Position numbers and translations under genes: made by a program. A model generated the notes under the pieces. That model was not told where the DNA came from, did not search any database, and was given only the letters and a program-made list of their open reading frames with translations. Below are positions 61,746 through 64,000 of a stretch of DNA of 64,000 nt, piece by piece. Position 1 is the first letter of the stretch; each line of letters opens with the position of its first letter. This DNA is from Phlebopus portentosus (taxonomy: Eukaryota > Basidiomycota > Agaricomycetes > Boletales > Boletinellaceae): assembly GCA_037892935.1 (NCBI GenBank), contig JAYXKI010000004.1, forward strand, positions 1,426,001-1,490,000, in the 5' to 3' direction.

Positions 61746-62573
61746 TTAATATTTCAGTCCGTAATTATGCCCATGATCATGACTATGCTCATGCCCTATC
61801 TTCTCCTTATCCCACGGCGAACCGATGTTCCATTCACGTTTCCAATCAATATAGTTTGACCCAGCAAAGTCAAACAACGCGTGAGCATCGCCGCACTGAT
61901 GCTCAATTGCCTTTCCTGTCTTCGTTTCTATACGCTGAACGAAGTCTGATGTGAAGTCCCTGAGCCCGTCTGGACGCTCGACAAGTTCACTGCTCAGTTC
62001 GTTTCGAAGATTTGAATCGAGCGGCTCGAGTGTGCGGTCCGCATGGCATAGTATCGACTGGCGCAAGTAATTCACGCAATGATGCTGATGGGGCCAACTG
62101 ACCCACTGACCTGCGCCGTATGGGTCGTCGAGATAAATGCGCATCTTCTCAATACAATGCAGCTGATGGAACATCGCAATGCATAGAAAACATGCTTGAT
62201 CGCCCATGCGTACGAAGCCGTAGCCAGGAGGGTAAATAGACTCCCACGTTTCAGCAGCAGATGGTCCAGAGATAGGAAAGGTTGTGGGTTCTAGGTCGAA
62301 TACTTGTTTGGTTGGAAAGGTTGGCGAAGGAAGAGGAACATGCTCCGGATAACCGTCGCCAATGTAGGCTGCACGGGGTCAGTGAAAGTCACGTTGGCTC
62401 CAAATATCGAAGTATATTAGCTCACTGTAAAGATGCCCGGTAGGCTTTGATGTACTTGTGACGAAAACGTTCCAAAAGCGTAGAGAAAAGAGTAAAGCGT
62501 TGACTAATGTGCAGAGCACGACGAGTGCATCGCAGAGTATAGCGCGAGTCGTTCGCATTGGTGGGCCGTCCAC
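61746..62573 (-). CDS. UstYa-like (DUF3328) protein B
   Basis: Two exons, 62573-62426 and 62368-61746, give 256 residues. Residues about 12-30 form a membrane anchor (LCDALVVLCTLVNALLFSL). The DUF3328 core is well conserved: TYIGDGYPEHVPLP, ETWESIYPPGYGFVRMG, MFHQLHCIEKMR with the first HxxHC motif, QHHCVNYLRQSILCHAD with the second, then TLEP. An acidic C-terminal part and a His-rich tail (GHEHSHDHGH) follow, which could bind metal. The first ATG was used; MRTTR five codons later is an alternative. The gene converges on the But2-like gene with a 40 bp gap and looks intact. Confidence 0.85.
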
Positions 62574-63189
62574 TAGATTGCCTTACGATAGGTAGTCTTA
62601 ACGAAGTATTACTCCGCCGGAATATGATGATGGTATGCCGCAAAGATGTCCGGCATTATCGGTCTCCATCGAAGTTGATGAAAGGGTGCGACTCCCTGAT
62701 AGAAGCAAGCCGCTGCTCCGCGCTTTCTTACAACCGAAACCGGTACGATTCTCATGGTCGTTCGCATAATGCCTATCGTTTCGTTTATCTGAGATCCACG
62801 AAGGCAATGTTTTGAATTTGCCTGCGAAAATCAACACAGCCTTTCTTCAGGGTCGAGGGCAGTAGAGTACATGTGCCCAACATTCGCTGGCTGCGACGAT
62901 TCACTTATTCCCGAATGGACTTGCGTATCATCCGAAGCAAGGACAATCCAGGTCCATCAGCGCGTTTGCATATTTTACTGTAGGGTTTGCATCTTTCGCC
63001 ATCCTATCGGAAAGTGCGTCTCTTCTCAACATCAGCTACAGCGGTGATTTTACCACTCCACTTCAAAAGATGCAAGACCAGATTTCTCTTTATTCGTAAG
63101 GTAGGGAAACACCGCGTGTTGGGCAGATCTGGGCAGATCACCCCAGAAGAACTCAGATGGCCTGAAGAGACCTGTAGGAAGCTTAGTGT
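62574..63189. other. Intergenic, nothing recognised
   Basis: Upstream flank of UstYa-like B. ORFs at 62558-62815 and 62987-63202 have no resemblance. Confidence 0.3.
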
Positions 63190-63510
63190 AGATGATCTGT
63201 GATAGACGTACCGTAGATGAGAATAGACTGTCTGCTTTGAGCTACGAAAGGCGAGTGCAGATGGTCTGACCTAAGGTTTTCCCAGATGAGTTTAGGTAAG
63301 CTGGCCTCACCTAGGTGAAGCCAGTTAAGATAATCTACGGTGAGGTAAGCGCAGATGAGATTAGATGGTCTGCACAGATCAGGCCAGATCCGTATAGACC
63401 GTCTAATCTCATCTAGAATGAGGTCATCTGAGGTGATCTGCGGCGAGGTCAGTCCAGATAAGATTAGATGATCTGGACTGATCACTGCAGATCAGTGCAG
63501 ATCCCCTGTC
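63190..63510. repeat. Block of short inverted repeats built from AGATC/GATTAGAT words
   Basis: AGATGATCTG, GATTAGATGGTCTG, GCAGATCAG and related words recur in both orientations. Two clear hairpins: 63354-63371 pairs with 63396-63413 (18 bp, one mismatch), and 63301-63324 is a 24 bp near-palindrome centred on CACCTAGGTG. Similar words occur at 1130-1400. The layout recalls subterminal repeats of a DNA transposon, but no ends were found. Confidence 0.55.
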
Positions 63511-64000
63511 CTCACCTACCATCATCACTGTCCAGACACAATGCCAGCGTGACAAGCTCACCGGTATCCCTTCAAGTTGGACTTGAACGCCCAACACCGG
63601 CCTCTTATCATCTGGTATGGGTCGCAAGGTAAGTTTTTTCCTCCGTACAATATATCTCACACTTACAATAAATTTATTAGGACCGCTGGTGTGATTGCCT
63701 GATATGCATCAGGATTTCTGGCCATCCGGATGGCCAATTGGTGGCATATACAACTTGGCGATGTAAGGACTCGAACATTTTCCTTTTCTTTTCTTATGTC
63801 ATCATTCATTTTAATATTCTTTTTCCTTTTCTTTTATTTTTCTTATGCGCTTATTCATCCAACTGCTGGAACATTCCACAACATTCTATCACGCTCACTA
63901 ATCATCTCATTCCTTATCATGTGACTTCCTATTAGAGTAGACCTTTCCCGCACTCAAAGTCTATATAAGTAGATAGTTTGACTCTTTCGTTCCTTGTCTT
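63511..64000. other. Intergenic to window end
   Basis: A T/C-rich run (about 63775-63850) and a TATATAAG word near 63963 suggest a promoter pointing out of the window. No gene is supported. Confidence 0.3.

Noticed and set aside
63680..63790. Possible tRNA on the minus strand (a TTCGAGTCC word near 63775)
   Set aside because: The word would be the T-loop, but the five flanking bases do not pair and no anticodon or acceptor stem can be formed.

Overview
The window reads as nuclear DNA of a filamentous basidiomycete, most likely an Agaricomycete. Genes are cut by many 48-60 bp introns with GTRNGY donors. Several protein families are typical of that group: the DUF6533 and DUF6534 membrane proteins, a C2-like/NACHT/WD40 NLR, a Laetiporus-type pore-forming lectin and UstYa-like (DUF3328) proteins. 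No bacterial signal, organelle signal, rRNA, convincing tRNA or CRISPR array was seen. Exon models were assembled by hand from frame, splice consensus and family resemblance.

Layout. 0-4.3 kb: a GNAT acetyltransferase cut by the window edge and a single-pass Ser/Thr-rich membrane protein. 5.9-10.0 kb: a divergent O-methyltransferase and cytochrome P450 pair, both broken; the P450 has lost its haem cysteine codon. 10.6-11.0 kb: a 313 bp palindromic element with CACTA ends and a 3 bp target duplication. 11.3-25.1 kb: a 1478-residue NO VEIN-like protein (GHKL ATPase plus C-terminal DUF3883/NOV_C domain), a 1283-residue NLR (C2-like, NACHT, WD40) and a pore-forming-lectin gene that looks damaged. 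26-30 kb: degenerate material, namely a 660 bp block repeated at 43.5 kb, a decayed SF3B4 (Hsh49) splicing-factor copy, an NLR WD40 fragment and an (ATT)n microsatellite.

31.4-36.3 kb: two apparently functional membrane proteins, a DUF6533 protein and a DHA2-type MFS transporter. 39.2-44.1 kb: a second O-methyltransferase remnant, a second NLR remnant (N-terminal and NACHT part only) and the second copy of the 660 bp block. 45.4-46.6 kb: an intact single-exon, membrane-anchored glutaredoxin-like protein without active-site cysteines. 50.8-52.2 kb: a 1381 bp near-perfect AT-rich palindrome with a 3 bp target duplication. 54.2-55.3 kb: an intact six-exon orphan gene. 56.8-58.0 kb: a DUF6534 membrane protein. 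59.4-62.6 kb: the densest stretch, with two UstYa-like genes, a RidA-family enzyme and a But2-like membrane protein. 63.2-63.5 kb: a block rich in short inverted repeats.

How the genes may work together is inference. The GHKL-nuclease-like protein, NLR and pore-forming lectin lie in one 14 kb stretch and could belong to a non-self recognition or defence region. The UstYa pair with RidA could be a small biosynthetic group. The P450/O-methyltransferase pair looks like a dead one. Much of the rest is repeat-rich, gene-poor sequence.
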